A stretch of DNA of 64,000 bases from contig JARDYH010000007.1 of assembly GCA_029215795.1 (NCBI GenBank), positions 76,147,763 to 76,211,762 on the forward strand, read 5' to 3'. Below the pieces are notes generated by a model. It did no database searches. It had not been told where the DNA came from and saw nothing but the letters and a program-made list of their open reading frames with translations. This DNA is from Anniella stebbinsi. Lineage: Eukaryota; Chordata; Lepidosauria; Squamata; Anniellidae. The position numbers were made by a program, and so were the translations under genes. Of the stretch, positions 48,201-54,818 are shown in pieces; the first letter of the stretch is position 1, and each line of letters opens with the position of its first letter.

Positions 48201-49617
48201 CTTTTTTCCTCCAAGGAACCAAAGGTGGCATACATAATCCTCCTCCTCTCCATTTTATCCTTACAACAACTGAGAGTCTATGCCTGGCCCAAAGTCACCC
48301 AGTTGGCTTCCATGGTTGAGTGGGGATTAGAACCCAGATCTCCCAAGTCTCAGTCCAGTACTCTAACCACTACACCACACTGGCTCTAGTAGCATTTGGC
48401 AGCCTGCTGGAGATTTGTAAAGCAGGAGTACTGGATGAATAAATTCAGACAGCGTAATACCCATCAACTGAGTCTGTGTGATAGACTACAAGATGGCCAA
48501 CAGACTACTGGGTTAGATAGGCCTTGGTCCGATCCAACATGGCTCTTCTTATGTTCTTAAATAAAACTGTACAATGGCCTGGGGAAGCATTGAGAAGATT
48601 CTCAATGAGGCATAAACAAACTTGCTATAACTTTTCTCTGAGCCACTGTACCCCCTACCTATTCTGCTCACCATTGGTAGCAAGCAACTATTCACAATTA
48701 TACTCCAGAGCAATGTTTGTCTATGTAAAGTATTCCATAGCATCACATTTCTTACAGTACATCCCCCATCAAGTGTACTATGCCAAATAAAGTTATATTT
48801 TTCTTCTAAGAATTAATACATCCTTTCAGTAGGAATGCATGAGAATTTCGTTTTTGCTCACAAAACCATACAAAAATGCCCCGTTCAAAGTTCTGAACAT
48901 GAAACTGAGTGCGAGCGCATCCTCACTGGGAATATTTGTAAATTGTCCAACCTGTCTTCACGTTCATCTCATTCCCGATTCCCACTTTGATTGGCATACA
49001 TTTACTAATTTGTGTAATTCCCCTCCATAGACTGAATCAGCCCTACTTCCGTCTAGGAAGGAAAGCTGCACAAATTTGGAAAGTTGCAAAAAATTGGGGA
49101 AACTTGCACGGACCTCCCATTCGATCACTGCTCCATTCACACACGGTTCCCATTCGTGCAGCGTGAACAGCAATTGCAAATTCAAATGGGAATCAGGCAA
49201 GAGATGGGTGTCAAGACAATGGCTGAATTTGGACAACACGATAGTCAATGGTAGGGTAATAATCAACTTTACAGTTGTCCATCTAGGGGGTACTCCCCAC
49301 ACAACATGGTAATAAATAATCACCCATGGTGAGGATTAGGATCAGTGCTGAGTTGACTATGGCAGCATTCGGATGACACGATAGTCAATGCAATTGATGA
49401 TTGTCCCCCCCCCCCAGTTGCTTATCGTGTCGTCCGAATTCAGCCAATGTTTGGAGAATTCTGGCCATCTCGAATGTCACTTGTTCACCCATCCCTACCT
49501 TTCAGAGAGAAGAATGTACATAGGCAGAGCCAGTATGTTTGAAATGAAATCATACACTGAGGCAAGAATAAGCTCACCATTCGCTTCTCCACACTTTTCT
49601 TTTCCAGTGATGCCTAA
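11829..49617 (+). CDS. FCGBP: IgG Fc-binding protein (FCGBP) orthologue, complete, 20 coding exons
   Basis: Secreted mucus protein of the gel-forming-mucin-like VWD family. Joined coding exons: 11829-11877, 12296-13522, 15989-16329, 17149-17722, 19492-20093, 21266-21833, 23027-23616, 24977-25556, 27270-27469, 28413-28554, 30454-30782, 34004-34580, 35195-35793, 36580-37144, 38875-39455, 40135-40705, 42610-42809, 45022-45402, 47799-48085, 49608-49617. The sum is 8973 nt, 2990 residues plus TAA, with no internal stop and matching phase at every junction. Order: signal peptide (1-17), IgGFc-binding domain (about 24-425), VWD-C8-TIL modules D1-D6, degenerate D7. Each VWD is cut by a phase-0 intron; each C8/TIL border carries a phase-1 intron. 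D1-D5 keep the GDPH autocleavage motif; D6 and D7 do not. From memory, the mammalian protein has the same first and last modules but repeats the D4-D6 block, so this looks like an unexpanded form. Exon joins are inferred from splice consensus and reading frame, not from transcripts. Confidence 0.93.
12257..12294 (+). repeat. TTTC microsatellite forming the exon 2 pyrimidine tract
   Basis: A (TTTC)n run with one longer T stretch leads directly to the CAG acceptor at 12295. Confidence 0.9.
12296..13522 (+). CDS. FCGBP: FCGBP exon 2: IgGFc-binding domain
   Basis: A single 1227-nt exon (409 codons, phase 1 to 1) holds the whole N-terminal IgGFc-binding domain, residues about 17-425. Diagnostic stretches read [12 protein letters not shown] near the start, [21 protein letters not shown]...[25 protein letters not shown] and [13 protein letters not shown]. 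This is the part named for IgG Fc binding in the human protein. The acceptor tract is partly a TTTC microsatellite; the donor is CTGCA|GTAAGT. Confidence 0.93.
14482..14515. repeat. (CA)n microsatellite
   Basis: About 17 CA units in intron 2, next to an L2-type LINE end. Confidence 0.95.
14521..14955 (+). mobile_element. L2-clade LINE 3' end
   Basis: A degraded C-terminal coding part (GTGCCTACTCCGAGGGAAGC...), then the typical 3'UTR end AACCGCCCAGAGAGCTTCGG...GGTATATAAATG and an (AAT)n tail. In FCGBP intron 2. Confidence 0.8.
15094..15456. mobile_element. Long-hairpin MITE with GATCTACAC ends, copy 1
   Basis: Inverted arms run from GATCTACACGTC to GTGTAGATC, meeting around 15250-15280 (GGTTGTAAACAAAAGC against GCTTTTGTTTACAACC). 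Colinear with 32401-32766. The arms contain CTCGGAGGCTCTGC-type GC-rich blocks. Confidence 0.8.
15777..15821. repeat. (TC)n microsatellite
   Basis: A CT-rich simple repeat in FCGBP intron 2, about 170 bases before exon 3. Confidence 0.9.
15989..16329 (+). CDS. FCGBP: FCGBP exon 3: VWD1, first half
   Basis: Starts with a short Cys-rich lead ([22 protein letters not shown]), then the first half of VWD1. The GDPH autocleavage motif is at 16102-16113, followed by TFDG and [12 protein letters not shown]. 341 nt, phase 1 in and phase 0 out, residues 426-539. Confidence 0.92.
16650..16910. repeat. Unclassified repeat, copy 2
   Basis: Same block order as 2640-2925, ending AACACTCGTCTGATGACACT. In FCGBP intron 3. 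Confidence 0.6.
17149..17722 (+). CDS. FCGBP: FCGBP exon 4: VWD1 second half and C8
   Basis: Begins [12 protein letters not shown], carries YQSG and the CGLCGNYN signature with the acidic metal-binding stretch EDPTDDF, then a C8 domain ([13 protein letters not shown] to [17 protein letters not shown]). 574 nt, phase 0 to 1, residues 540-730. Confidence 0.93.
18800..19440 (+). mobile_element. L2-clade LINE 3' end, interrupted by a MITE
   Basis: Encodes [19 protein letters not shown] and [22 protein letters not shown] sequence, then a 3'UTR ending GGGCGGTATATAAATG and (ATT)n. Split at 19023-19159 by a small TIR element. In FCGBP intron 4. Confidence 0.8.
19023..19159. mobile_element. Small TIR element inside an L2 LINE
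   Basis: AGCCTATCTACAC at the left and GTGTAGATAGGCT at the right, flanked by CACTG on both sides (19018-19022, 19160-19164). The uninterrupted LINE copies read straight through CCAACACTGTTATC, which gives the empty site. Confidence 0.8.
19492..20093 (+). CDS. FCGBP: FCGBP exon 5: TIL, VWC-like and VWD2 first half
   Basis: TIL domain starts [13 protein letters not shown] and ends at [13 protein letters not shown]-like Cys-rich segment follows, then GDPH at 19866-19877, TFDG and [11 protein letters not shown]. 602 nt, phase 1 to 0, residues 731-931. The donor is GTCATG|GTGAGT. Confidence 0.93.
20580..20720. repeat. LINE-tail fragments in inverted arrangement
   Basis: A minus-strand end (TTATTACATTTC...CTGGGCGGTTT) faces a plus-strand end (AAACTGCCCAGAGAG...AATGTAATAAATG). 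In FCGBP intron 5. Confidence 0.5.
21266..21833 (+). CDS. FCGBP: FCGBP exon 6: VWD2 second half and C8
   Basis: Starts [11 protein letters not shown]. It contains [27 protein letters not shown] and a C8 domain ending in [17 protein letters not shown]. 568 nt, phase 0 to 1, residues 932-1120. The CGLC motif is intact here. Confidence 0.92.
23027..23616 (+). CDS. FCGBP: FCGBP exon 7: TIL, VWC-like and VWD3 first half
   Basis: TIL segment [20 protein letters not shown], then [33 protein letters not shown] at 23389-23400, and [13 protein letters not shown]. 590 nt, phase 1 to 0, residues 1121-1317. Confidence 0.92.
24576..24616. repeat. (AT)n microsatellite
   Basis: About 20 AT units in FCGBP intron 7; likely length-variable. 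Confidence 0.95.
24977..25556 (+). CDS. FCGBP: FCGBP exon 8: VWD3 second half and C8
   Basis: Starts [10 protein letters not shown], with [12 protein letters not shown]. The usual CGLCGN reads RGLCGN: the first Cys is Arg (CGA at 25145-25147, residue 1374). A C8 domain follows and ends WRNSSFC. 580 nt, phase 0 to 1, residues 1318-1510. Confidence 0.92.
26372..26403. repeat. (ATT)n microsatellite
   Basis: An ATT run in FCGBP intron 8, without a clear LINE end next to it. Confidence 0.9.
26936..27109. mobile_element. GATCTACAC MITE in FCGBP intron 8
   Basis: Starts AGATCTACACCAAG, ends CTTGGTGTAGAT, with the internal GGATATAGCACTATGAAAG / CTAGTGCTATATCC inverted pair. Confidence 0.65.
27207..27243 (+). 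ncRNA. U2 snRNA 5' fragment (pseudogene piece)
   Basis: Matches the conserved first 37 bases of U2 snRNA with one difference (A for G at base 4): CTTCTCGGCCTTTTGGCTAA is exact at 27210-27229. The match stops after AGTGTAGT; the Sm site and 3' stems are absent, so it is not a functional U2 gene. It lies 26 bases before exon 9 of FCGBP. Confidence 0.85.
27270..27469 (+). CDS. FCGBP: FCGBP exon 9: TIL domain
   Basis: A 200-nt exon, phase 1 to 0, residues 1511-1577: [12 protein letters not shown] through [11 protein letters not shown]. It holds the TIL cysteines without a VWD part, the same exon size as exon 17. The acceptor is CCAATTTAG; the donor is AAG|GTAGGC. The acceptor is preceded by a U2 snRNA fragment. 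Confidence 0.9.
27832..28360 (+). mobile_element. L2-clade LINE 3' end
   Basis: Encodes the C-terminal end of the LINE protein in one open frame ([19 protein letters not shown] through [19 protein letters not shown] to FLFSQAF), then the AACCGCCCAGAGAGCTTCGG 3' end and a (TAAA)n tail. The best preserved LINE end in the window, in FCGBP intron 9. Confidence 0.85.
28413..28554 (+). CDS. FCGBP: FCGBP exon 10: VWC-like segment
   Basis: A 142-nt exon, phase 0 to 1, residues 1578-1624. It reads [16 protein letters not shown], then [17 protein letters not shown] and ends near GCINK. It links the TIL of exon 9 to the D4 lead of exon 11. The donor is AAGG|GTAAGG. Confidence 0.87.
29036..29432 (+). 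repeat. Interspersed repeat ending in a GGACCCTTG-type 3' block
   Basis: Same family and orientation as 8583-9000, more complete here, in FCGBP intron 10. The ORF it carries has no recognisable domain. Confidence 0.6.
29811..30126. mobile_element. Nested-palindrome MITE, copy C
   Basis: TA at 29809-29810 and 30127-30128. Same arms as copies A, B and D; the outer terminus differs slightly (GGGTGACCAGATA). In FCGBP intron 10. Confidence 0.78.
30454..30782 (+). CDS. FCGBP: FCGBP exon 11: VWD4 first half
   Basis: A Cys-rich lead [14 protein letters not shown], then GDPH at 30555-30566, TFDG and [14 protein letters not shown]. 329 nt, phase 1 to 0, residues 1625-1734. Exon length and lead are shared with the first VWD exon of the downstream paralogue. 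Confidence 0.92.
31501..31857. mobile_element. Harbinger-like MITE, copy 1
   Basis: Termini GGGTGCCTCTACAAGA and TTCTTGTAGAGGGGACC, flanked by TTA (31498-31500, 31858-31860), a PIF/Harbinger-type target. Colinear in inverted orientation with 46853-47198. A 65-codon minus-strand ORF inside has no domain I recognise. Confidence 0.7.
32401..32766. mobile_element. Long-hairpin MITE with GATCTACAC ends, copy 2
   Basis: AGATCTACACGTAGTCC to GGACCACGTGTAGATCT. Same GC-rich arms as 15094-15456. In FCGBP intron 11. Confidence 0.8.
34004..34580 (+). CDS. FCGBP: FCGBP exon 12: VWD4 second half and C8
   Basis: Starts [36 protein letters not shown] is intact, followed by [13 protein letters not shown] and a C8 ending [17 protein letters not shown]. 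577 nt, phase 0 to 1, residues 1735-1926. Closest in layout to exon 4. Confidence 0.92.
35195..35793 (+). CDS. FCGBP: FCGBP exon 13: TIL, VWC-like and VWD5 first half
   Basis: TIL starts [37 protein letters not shown] follows, then GDPH at 35566-35577 and [11 protein letters not shown]. 599 nt, phase 1 to 0, residues 1927-2126. The parallel with exon 5 is close (YQLTG in both). Confidence 0.93.
36211..36240. repeat. (ATC)n microsatellite
   Basis: About ten ATC units in FCGBP intron 13. Confidence 0.9.
36580..37144 (+). CDS. FCGBP: FCGBP exon 14: VWD5 second half and C8
   Basis: Starts [34 protein letters not shown] is intact, then a C8 domain ending [17 protein letters not shown]. 565 nt, phase 0 to 1, residues 2127-2314. 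Confidence 0.92.
37253..37734. mobile_element. Possible short hAT-like element in FCGBP intron 14
   Basis: Starts TAGGGATGTC and ends CATCCATCCCTA. Interior has the TTTGCACAAA-type repeats seen in 54819-55279. The flanking octamers match only partly, so the ends are less certain. Confidence 0.45.
38875..39455 (+). CDS. FCGBP: FCGBP exon 15: TIL, VWC-like and VWD6 first half (no GDPH)
   Basis: TIL segment [19 protein letters not shown], then [18 protein letters not shown] and [11 protein letters not shown]. At the GDPH position the protein reads AGSH (about 39243-39254), so Asp and Pro are both missing; TFDG and [12 protein letters not shown] are kept. 581 nt, phase 1 to 0, residues 2315-2508. 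Confidence 0.92.
39557..39901. mobile_element. Short hAT-like element in FCGBP intron 15
   Basis: TAGGGATGTC to GACATCCCTA, flanked by GCCATATC (39549-39556) and GCCATACC (39902-39909), an 8-bp duplication with one change. No coding capacity. Confidence 0.7.
40135..40705 (+). CDS. FCGBP: FCGBP exon 16: VWD6 second half and C8
   Basis: Starts [18 protein letters not shown]. The CGLC motif reads SGLC (AGT at 40303-40305, residue 2565). Then [10 protein letters not shown] and a C8 domain ending [17 protein letters not shown]. 571 nt, phase 0 to 1, residues 2509-2698. Confidence 0.92.
41440..41835 (-). mobile_element. L2-clade LINE fragment, minus strand
   Basis: AGGGCTTTAAAGGTAATTATCAACCC and GGTAACCTGAACCCAAGCCG match the minus-strand LINE at 1010-1060. 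In FCGBP intron 16. Confidence 0.6.
42244..42294. repeat. GA-rich simple repeat
   Basis: AGAAAGAG / GAGAGA run in FCGBP intron 16. Confidence 0.85.
42610..42809 (+). CDS. FCGBP: FCGBP exon 17: TIL domain
   Basis: A 200-nt exon, phase 1 to 0, residues 2699-2765: [16 protein letters not shown] through [11 protein letters not shown]. It has the same length and phases as exon 9, pointing to duplication of a shared exon block. Confidence 0.91.
43539..44595. mobile_element. GC-rich hAT-like element, complete, in FCGBP intron 17
   Basis: TAGGGATGTGCAC to GTGCACACCCCTA, flanked by the perfect 8-bp duplication GTTAAAAT (43531-43538, 44596-44603). Two palindromic GC-rich units inside. Same family as 3787-5130. 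Confidence 0.87.
44690..44850 (-). mobile_element. L2-clade LINE fragment, minus strand
   Basis: The minus strand encodes [20 protein letters not shown] and ends FLFFQAF, the LINE C-terminal region. Abuts FCGBP exon 18 within about 170 bases. Confidence 0.7.
45022..45402 (+). CDS. FCGBP: FCGBP exon 18: VWC-like plus degenerate VWD7 first half
   Basis: 381 nt, phase 0 to 0, residues 2766-2892. It starts [16 protein letters not shown], includes [17 protein letters not shown], then a reduced VWD: the GDPH site reads PGAW (45184-45195) but SFDG survives, followed by GVYEVASIC and VVQEC. Unlike exons 10 and 11, both parts sit in one exon. The reduced last VWD also matches the layout I recall for human FCGBP. 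Confidence 0.9.
45403..47798. other. FCGBP intron 18 (2.4 kb)
   Basis: Holds a short LINE tail (46430-46516, CCGCCCAGAG... with (AAAT)n) and a Harbinger-like MITE. Nothing else recognised. Confidence 0.6.
46853..47198. mobile_element. Harbinger-like MITE, copy 2 (inverted)
   Basis: GGTCCCCTCTACAAGA to CTCTTGTGGAGGCACCC, with CTA on the left and TTA (47199-47201) on the right. Inverted relative to 31501-31857. Confidence 0.7.
47799..48085 (+). CDS. FCGBP: FCGBP exon 19: degenerate VWD7 second half
   Basis: 287 nt, phase 0 to 2, residues 2893-2987. It starts [17 protein letters not shown] reads [15 protein letters not shown]; it ends [12 protein letters not shown]. There is no C8 domain. The strong donor GGCTG|GTGAGT sits at 48086; reading through it meets TGA at 48087-48089, so an unspliced form would end in Trp. 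Confidence 0.88.
48170..48389 (-). mobile_element. tRNA-derived SINE
   Basis: On the minus strand it reads GTGGTGTAGTGGTTAGAGTA (box A), then GGGTTCTAATCCCC (box B-like), a body, and an (AAAT)n tail (TTTATTTA at 48170-48198). In FCGBP intron 19. Confidence 0.85.
48568..48835 (+). pseudogene. Decayed duplicate of the FCGBP last exon and 3'UTR
   Basis: Colinear with 49513-49830: shared landmarks include CTCACCATTGGTAGCAA against CTCACTATTGGTAGCAA, AGTATTC, TCACATTTC and a 3' AT-rich end. It has its own AATAAA (48786-48791). The splice acceptor has decayed to CTGAG and there is no early stop in phase, so it is probably not used. Confidence 0.65.
49608..49617 (+). CDS. FCGBP: FCGBP exon 20: last three codons and stop
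   Basis: A strong acceptor (CTTTTCTTTTCCAG ending 49607) is followed by T GAT GCC TAA. Joined in phase 2 it completes Cys and adds Asp-Ala-stop, so the protein ends FSGCDA. From memory, human FCGBP ends in a very similar short tail with Cys after a Phe-Ser pair. A polyadenylation signal follows at a sensible distance. Confidence 0.75.
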
Positions 49618-49830
49618 AAGCCATCTGAACCACGGTGGATCTCTTCCTACGCTCCTCACTATTGGTAGCAACTATTCACACATAGGCTCTGGAGCAAAAC
49701 TCTTCCATGTAGAGTATTCTCTGGGGTCACATTTCCTGCAGCTCAGCCCCCTATCAAATGAACTCTGGCTGCCAAATATAATTACACTCTTTTCTCCTAC
49801 GTATCAATAAATCTTTTTTGGAAAAATTGT
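49618..49830 (+). terminator. FCGBP 3'UTR with polyadenylation signal
   Basis: AATAAA lies at 49806-49811, 189 bases after the stop, followed by T-rich and GT-containing sequence. A diverged copy of the same segment lies about 1 kb upstream. Confidence 0.65.
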
Positions 49831-52800
49831 TCTCGAGTGCCATCATTTTGTCTACACGATTTTGGCTCTGCGAATATGCAAAGAGAAAGAGAGGGTCTTA
49901 TTGTTGCATGGAATCAAGAAAATGAGGAAACAATGTGATCTAGTGGCAGGTAGAACTTCGATTGGGGCCCCTGTCTGGGCTCAGTGTCATACCTTCACAA
50001 GAGGAGTCTTTCTCAGAGAAGAAGGTAGAGCCCCCAGAGATCTAGGGCACCCTAGGTCAGGTACTACTCCCAGCCCAGGAGGAGCCTGGGCCCTCAGGGG
50101 TGATGGTTGCAGGTCCATCCCTGTCAGGAGGAGGAGACTCCACCTCTGAGGCAGAGGCTGAGCAACTCCCTGGCCCCAGAAGCATCATCGCCTCAAGAGA
50201 TAGACCAGTAGGGGCCCTGGGAGAAGGAGCGCTCGCTTACAGAGAAAGGCTCCTTGGGATAAAGTGACTCCTCAGGAGTTGGGCTCTGAACAGGGAGCTC
50301 AGAACAGGGAGCTCTGTCTGATTACTGCTGCTGAGCTCTGGCTGGGGCTCAGCAGGCTTTGGGGTTAAAAACCTTCACTGTAGACCTAGCCAGTGTTGGA
50401 ATGATATTGGTTGGCTTTTTTCACTTCTGTGCCATGTACTTCGCCCTGTGACTGATGCTCCATGTTATTAACCTTTGGACATGTTACTGACTTTGCCTCT
50501 GAACTGCAGAAGGCATCTGAATGATTGAATGTGTTCTGATCTTTGCCTGTTACCTGGACTGACCCCTGTGTACCCTGGTCCCACTTGTTGCCTGTGTTTT
50601 GACCTTTGCCTGTTATCTGGACTACTCCTCTCTTAGCCTGAACCCCATTGGATAGAAACCTATATGCTTAAATGTTTTCTGGCTTCATTGCATTGCTACT
50701 GGGTTAGCCCTGCACTCAGAGACTGCTGCAGTCAAAGCAGGATACTCAGTCCTGGACTATTTGGGCTGCCTTGGTTGTTACTCCGCCTCTCCGTTTCAAT
50801 TCCCCATGAGTAACACTGGTGAGAGAGAGAAATAGTCATACAGATGTGAGGATTATATAAATCATAATCTTATTATTTGTAACATAGCCAGATTTCAACA
50901 TCTTCTCTAAAGGAAAAGATCTAGCCGCTTCACTCTTGAATTTCAATACATTAGTAAGCATGCAACTGGCTTTGAGGGATACATTGCCATACACCACTTT
51001 CTTGAAATGGTGGGTTGGCAGAAAAGATCTCTAATTATAGGGAGTTGATTGTATCAAAGTAGAGCACTGGCAATGGAGGAAAGCCAATCCCAATCAGTTA
51101 GCATATTTATATCTCACCCTATTTTCCCTCTGAAGAACTCAAGGAGGTATACATAATCCTCCTCCTTTCTATTTTACCCTCACACCAACAACCCTGAGAG
51201 GAAGGTTGGTTTTAGAGTCAGTGACTGGCCCAATTTCACCCACTGAGCTTCATGGCCAAGTGGGGACTAGAACCCAGATCTCCCAAGTCCCAGTCCAACA
51301 CTCTAACAACTGCACCACGCTGGCTCACTCTGCCTCCTTCCCTGGCTGTGTTCAATAACATTTTGGTAGAGGGAAGCATCTTCATTATCACCAGTGGCAC
51401 AACAGGATGCAGCCAGGGAAAGGGATATGGAAGACCTGCAGCAAGGGGAGGGGTGACCAGATGAAGAGAAGGGAGAAGATGAGAGAATGAAGGGATTGAA
51501 GAAGGAGGAACATAGCAGAGAAGGGACCCAAGGTTGTCACTTCCTCTGCAAACAATCTCCACTGCACTGACTGTGAAATTGCTCTGTTGATAATAATAAT
51601 AAACAGTGTCTGGGCCTAATAGTGGACACTTGCCCATGTGGCACCTGCAAGAAATCCCTGCACATTCTGTCTCTTGGCTTAAAGCCAGCCAATCCTATAC
51701 ATGAGCAACCATGTGCAGATTTATGGGGGGCGATATTGTTTCTTTCTTTGTTTTTTGACGCTAGAACACTAATATTTGTGAAAGCTCATTCCTGCCCACC
51801 TGCAATGGCTGGGGGCATACCGAAACGGTCCATGGGCTGGGGACTGGCATGAACAGAAATTTCAAGTGGCTACACTTTCCTGTACACTTAATGGCTGCGT
51901 GAATTGCCCACAATCCACAATAAATATTAGCAAGGATGTACATTTAGTCCAGCAGAAAACACCATTTCTTATCAAAAAGGAAGCGATTGTATCTGGATTA
52001 GGATTGTCACTGAGTCTTGGATCCTGGGGGACACCCACATCCACATGTCCGCCAGCACTCTGGACCCAGTTGGGTTCTCCTCTTGCAAGCTCAGATGCCC
52101 CCCGAGTGTTTGAGAGGCCCCGGCAAACACTCGGCAGGCACCTACATACTCCAAAAATGGTACACTTCCCCCTTCCTGTGTCAATGGCAGCCACCATTGA
52201 TGCAACAGGGGAAGTGTGCATTTTCAGGAGCGTCCATAAATTGCACATTTTCAGGAGCTTTCATAAATTGTGCATTTCCCCCCTGTGCCAATGGCAGCCT
52301 TAAAAGCGCCATTGATGCAAGGGTAAAGGTGTGGATGCTCCATGCAAAGTTAGCACAGCCATCCCAGAGGATCCCTCCGTAAGACACAGACAAGCTTCTT
52401 TCTCCCTTTATTCATATATTTCCCTCACATTTTTCCTTTCATTGCCGTGATTCTTCTCAACTGTTTTGTTATGTTAAAAGGAGATTGTTATTTGTTAGTT
52501 ACCCTTTCCCCTCAGGACACCATCTGGTTCCACTCCCCTTCTTACAAAGAATGATGAAGACATGTTGGCTCTTGGCCCTGTAAGGACCAGCACAGACCTC
52601 GGATTTCTAAGCTGGGTACCATCCAGGGAAATCCCGAACCTTCCTTTACACAAAGACACGAAATCTGACTTCCACACTTGTTTGTTTTGGATGGAAACAC
52701 TCACAGGATTCTTTCTTCTGTTGGTTTGGAAGGGGAGACCTTCACAGTTTAGTCTTCAACTCTAGATTGTATGGTTTTTGGTAAAGCTTTGGGGGTGCTT

Positions 52801-53150
52801 ATTATTTACTGCACTGGATGTGCTAATGATGTCACTACTCCCAACACCCAATACATAATCTATCTTCAGCTGCAAAAGTCATTTCAATGGCTAGACATGG
52901 TGGGTGTCAATTGCAAGCAAGTGATGGCTGTTTTTGGGAACTGCCAGAATAGTCCATCATTTCTTCCTATTATTCACCACTGGGCTTCTGATGGCCAAAT
53001 TTCACAACCCAAGATATGTCCACAGTTTCATCAGAGCAGGACTGGTCCAGGAACCTCAAGTCCCAAGTTAGTTGCAGTCTTCACACCCCATTTTAATACA
53101 ATCCCATTCTGGTGAAAGAGAATCAACAACAGCAAAATAAAACCTCTGGT
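49831..53150. other. Intergenic between the two FCGBP genes
   Basis: One tRNA-derived SINE (51103-51327); otherwise no gene, RNA or clear transposon recognised. ORFs here are short and without domains. Confidence 0.55.
51103..51327 (-). mobile_element. tRNA-derived SINE
   Basis: On the minus strand: GAGCCAGCGTGGTGCAGTTG, box B GGTTCTAGTCCCC, body matching 48170-48389. The tail is degraded. Confidence 0.85.
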
Positions 53151-53187
53151 CCCATTGGGAGAATTCCTGGAACTGGCACTTGATCCC

Positions 53188-53288
53188 TATATAAAGAGAA
53201 GCCATCGGAAGGGAAAAATTCAGAGGGAGAGATACGGCGGCACTGTCTTGCTCTATTCTTGTACATCAGAAACTCAGGGGCAGTAAAG
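53188..53288 (+). promoter_or_regulatory. Predicted TATA promoter and non-coding exon of the second FCGBP-like gene
   Basis: TATATAAAG is at 53188-53196, with ATTGG at 53154-53158 upstream. A donor, GTAAAG|GTAAGA, is at 53289. The stretch between has no ATG. It mirrors the arrangement before gene 1 (ATTGG, TATA, short leader, donor), which is the main support. Start site about 53218 by distance. Confidence 0.4.
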
Positions 53289-53549
53289 GTAAGAAACTCT
53301 GTGCTGGACTACAACTCCCTGGATGCTGGGAGGGCACAATTGGAGGGCACCAGGTTGGGCAAGGCTGAGCTACATGATAGGATAGAGAAACTCAGCAAGT
53401 GCAGGTCTTCCAGGTATGATGATGCTGTGAAGGGAAACACTTTACCTGTCGGAATCTCTTCTCCTCACATAGCTATTAAGGCACAGGGACTCTGCCAGAA
53501 AGAAAGAAAAGGAGTGTGTGGCAACTCATCCTATAGCTGCCAGCAGTGA

Positions 53550-53550
<1 letters not shown>

Positions 53551-53601
<51 letters not shown>
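53551..53601. repeat. (ATT)n microsatellite
   Basis: About 17 ATT units in intron 0 of the second gene. Confidence 0.95.
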
Positions 53602-53738
53602 TTAATAAGACTTTAAAAAGTAGGAATCTGAACTGGGCTTCCTAGATACTTCACTTTCCTTTTATCTCTACAAGTTAAGGGCCCAACGGCATTTTATATT
53701 ATTCATGCTTCTTAAAAATGGTGTGTTTAAACTGGCTA

Positions 53739-54053
53739 GGCTGACCATATGAAAAGGAGGACAGGGCTCATGTAACTTTAACAGTTGTAGAGAAAAGGGA
53801 ATCTCAGCCGGTGCCATTTTTATGCAATTAGTTCCTGGTGAAATTCCCTCTTATCACAACTGTTAAAGTTGCAGGGGCCCTGCCTTCTTTTGTATATGGT
53901 CACTCTAGTATAGTGCCTGCAACTTTAACTGTTGTGATGAAGAGGGAATTTCACCAGGAACGAATTGCATACAAATGACACTGGCTGAAATTCCCTTTTC
54001 TCTACAACTGTTAAAGTTACATGAGCCCTGTCCTCCTTTTCATATGGTCAGCC
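53739..54053. mobile_element. Nested-palindrome MITE, copy D
   Basis: GGCTGACCATATGAAAAGGA to TCCTTTTCATATGGTCAGCC, TA on each side. Cleanest termini of the four copies, a 20-base perfect terminal inverted repeat. Confidence 0.85.
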
Positions 54054-54059
54054 TAAACA

Positions 54060-54410
54060 TAAAATACAATATAAGAGCACAAGCAGGATAAAACCAAGCA
54101 GCAATGCAAAAATTAATACAGATTTAAAATACAAATTTAAAACTGCAAAGTTAAAAATTAGACTGATAAAACTGAGAAAATACTGAGAAAATAAAAAGTC
54201 TTCACCTGGCATCTAAAAGAGTATAATGTAGGTGCCAGGCAAATCTCTCTAGGGAGCTCATTCCACAGCTGGGGTGCCACAGCAGAGAAGGCCCTCCTCT
54301 TGGTAGCCACCTGCCTCACTTCCTTTGGTAGGGGCTCAGGGAGAAGGAGCCTTGAGGATGATCTTAGGGTCCGGGCAGGTACATATGGGAGGAGGCGTTT
54401 TCCACATTGA
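54060..54410 (-). mobile_element. L2-clade LINE fragment, minus strand
   Basis: CTCATTCCACAGCTGGGGTGCC and AGAGAAGGCCCTCCTCTTGGT are the reverse of the LINE AFSV.APQLW region. It directly follows MITE copy D. Confidence 0.6.
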
Positions 54411-54818
54411 AATCAAGATGAGGCAATCTTCTGGCATGTTGAACTAGGCTTAAGAATGTTTCAACATTTTTTCCAGGTCATAACTCATTATGACATCCGA
54501 GAAAAAGAATTCAAATTGGATTGATTGAGCACAGGATTAATTGGGATCAGATATGTACTGCAGTGGGGGGGGTGGGGGTGGAAAACAGAGCTCAGTTATG
54601 TCCTGTGGGGATCCCACCACATGTGAGCACTGCTCATGTGAGATTCTGGATCAGATTGTCTGTATTCATGCCAGGACAAAATAATAGCCAGGAAATGCCC
54701 TAAACAGAGCAGAATGGTTTGTTATTGATTTACTTGATCAATCCATCCATCCATCTTTCAGATCTAACCTGTTTTTGACCTACAGGTCCCAAAGTGGCTA
54801 ACAACAATACAATACAAT

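Noticed and set aside
48170..48389. tRNA gene
   Set aside because: Box A and B are present, but the body and tail are those of a dispersed SINE found three times in the window.
48604..48790. The upstream duplicate as a working last exon
   Set aside because: Its acceptor is CTGAG rather than CAG after a weak tract, and the frame runs 56 codons without family resemblance.
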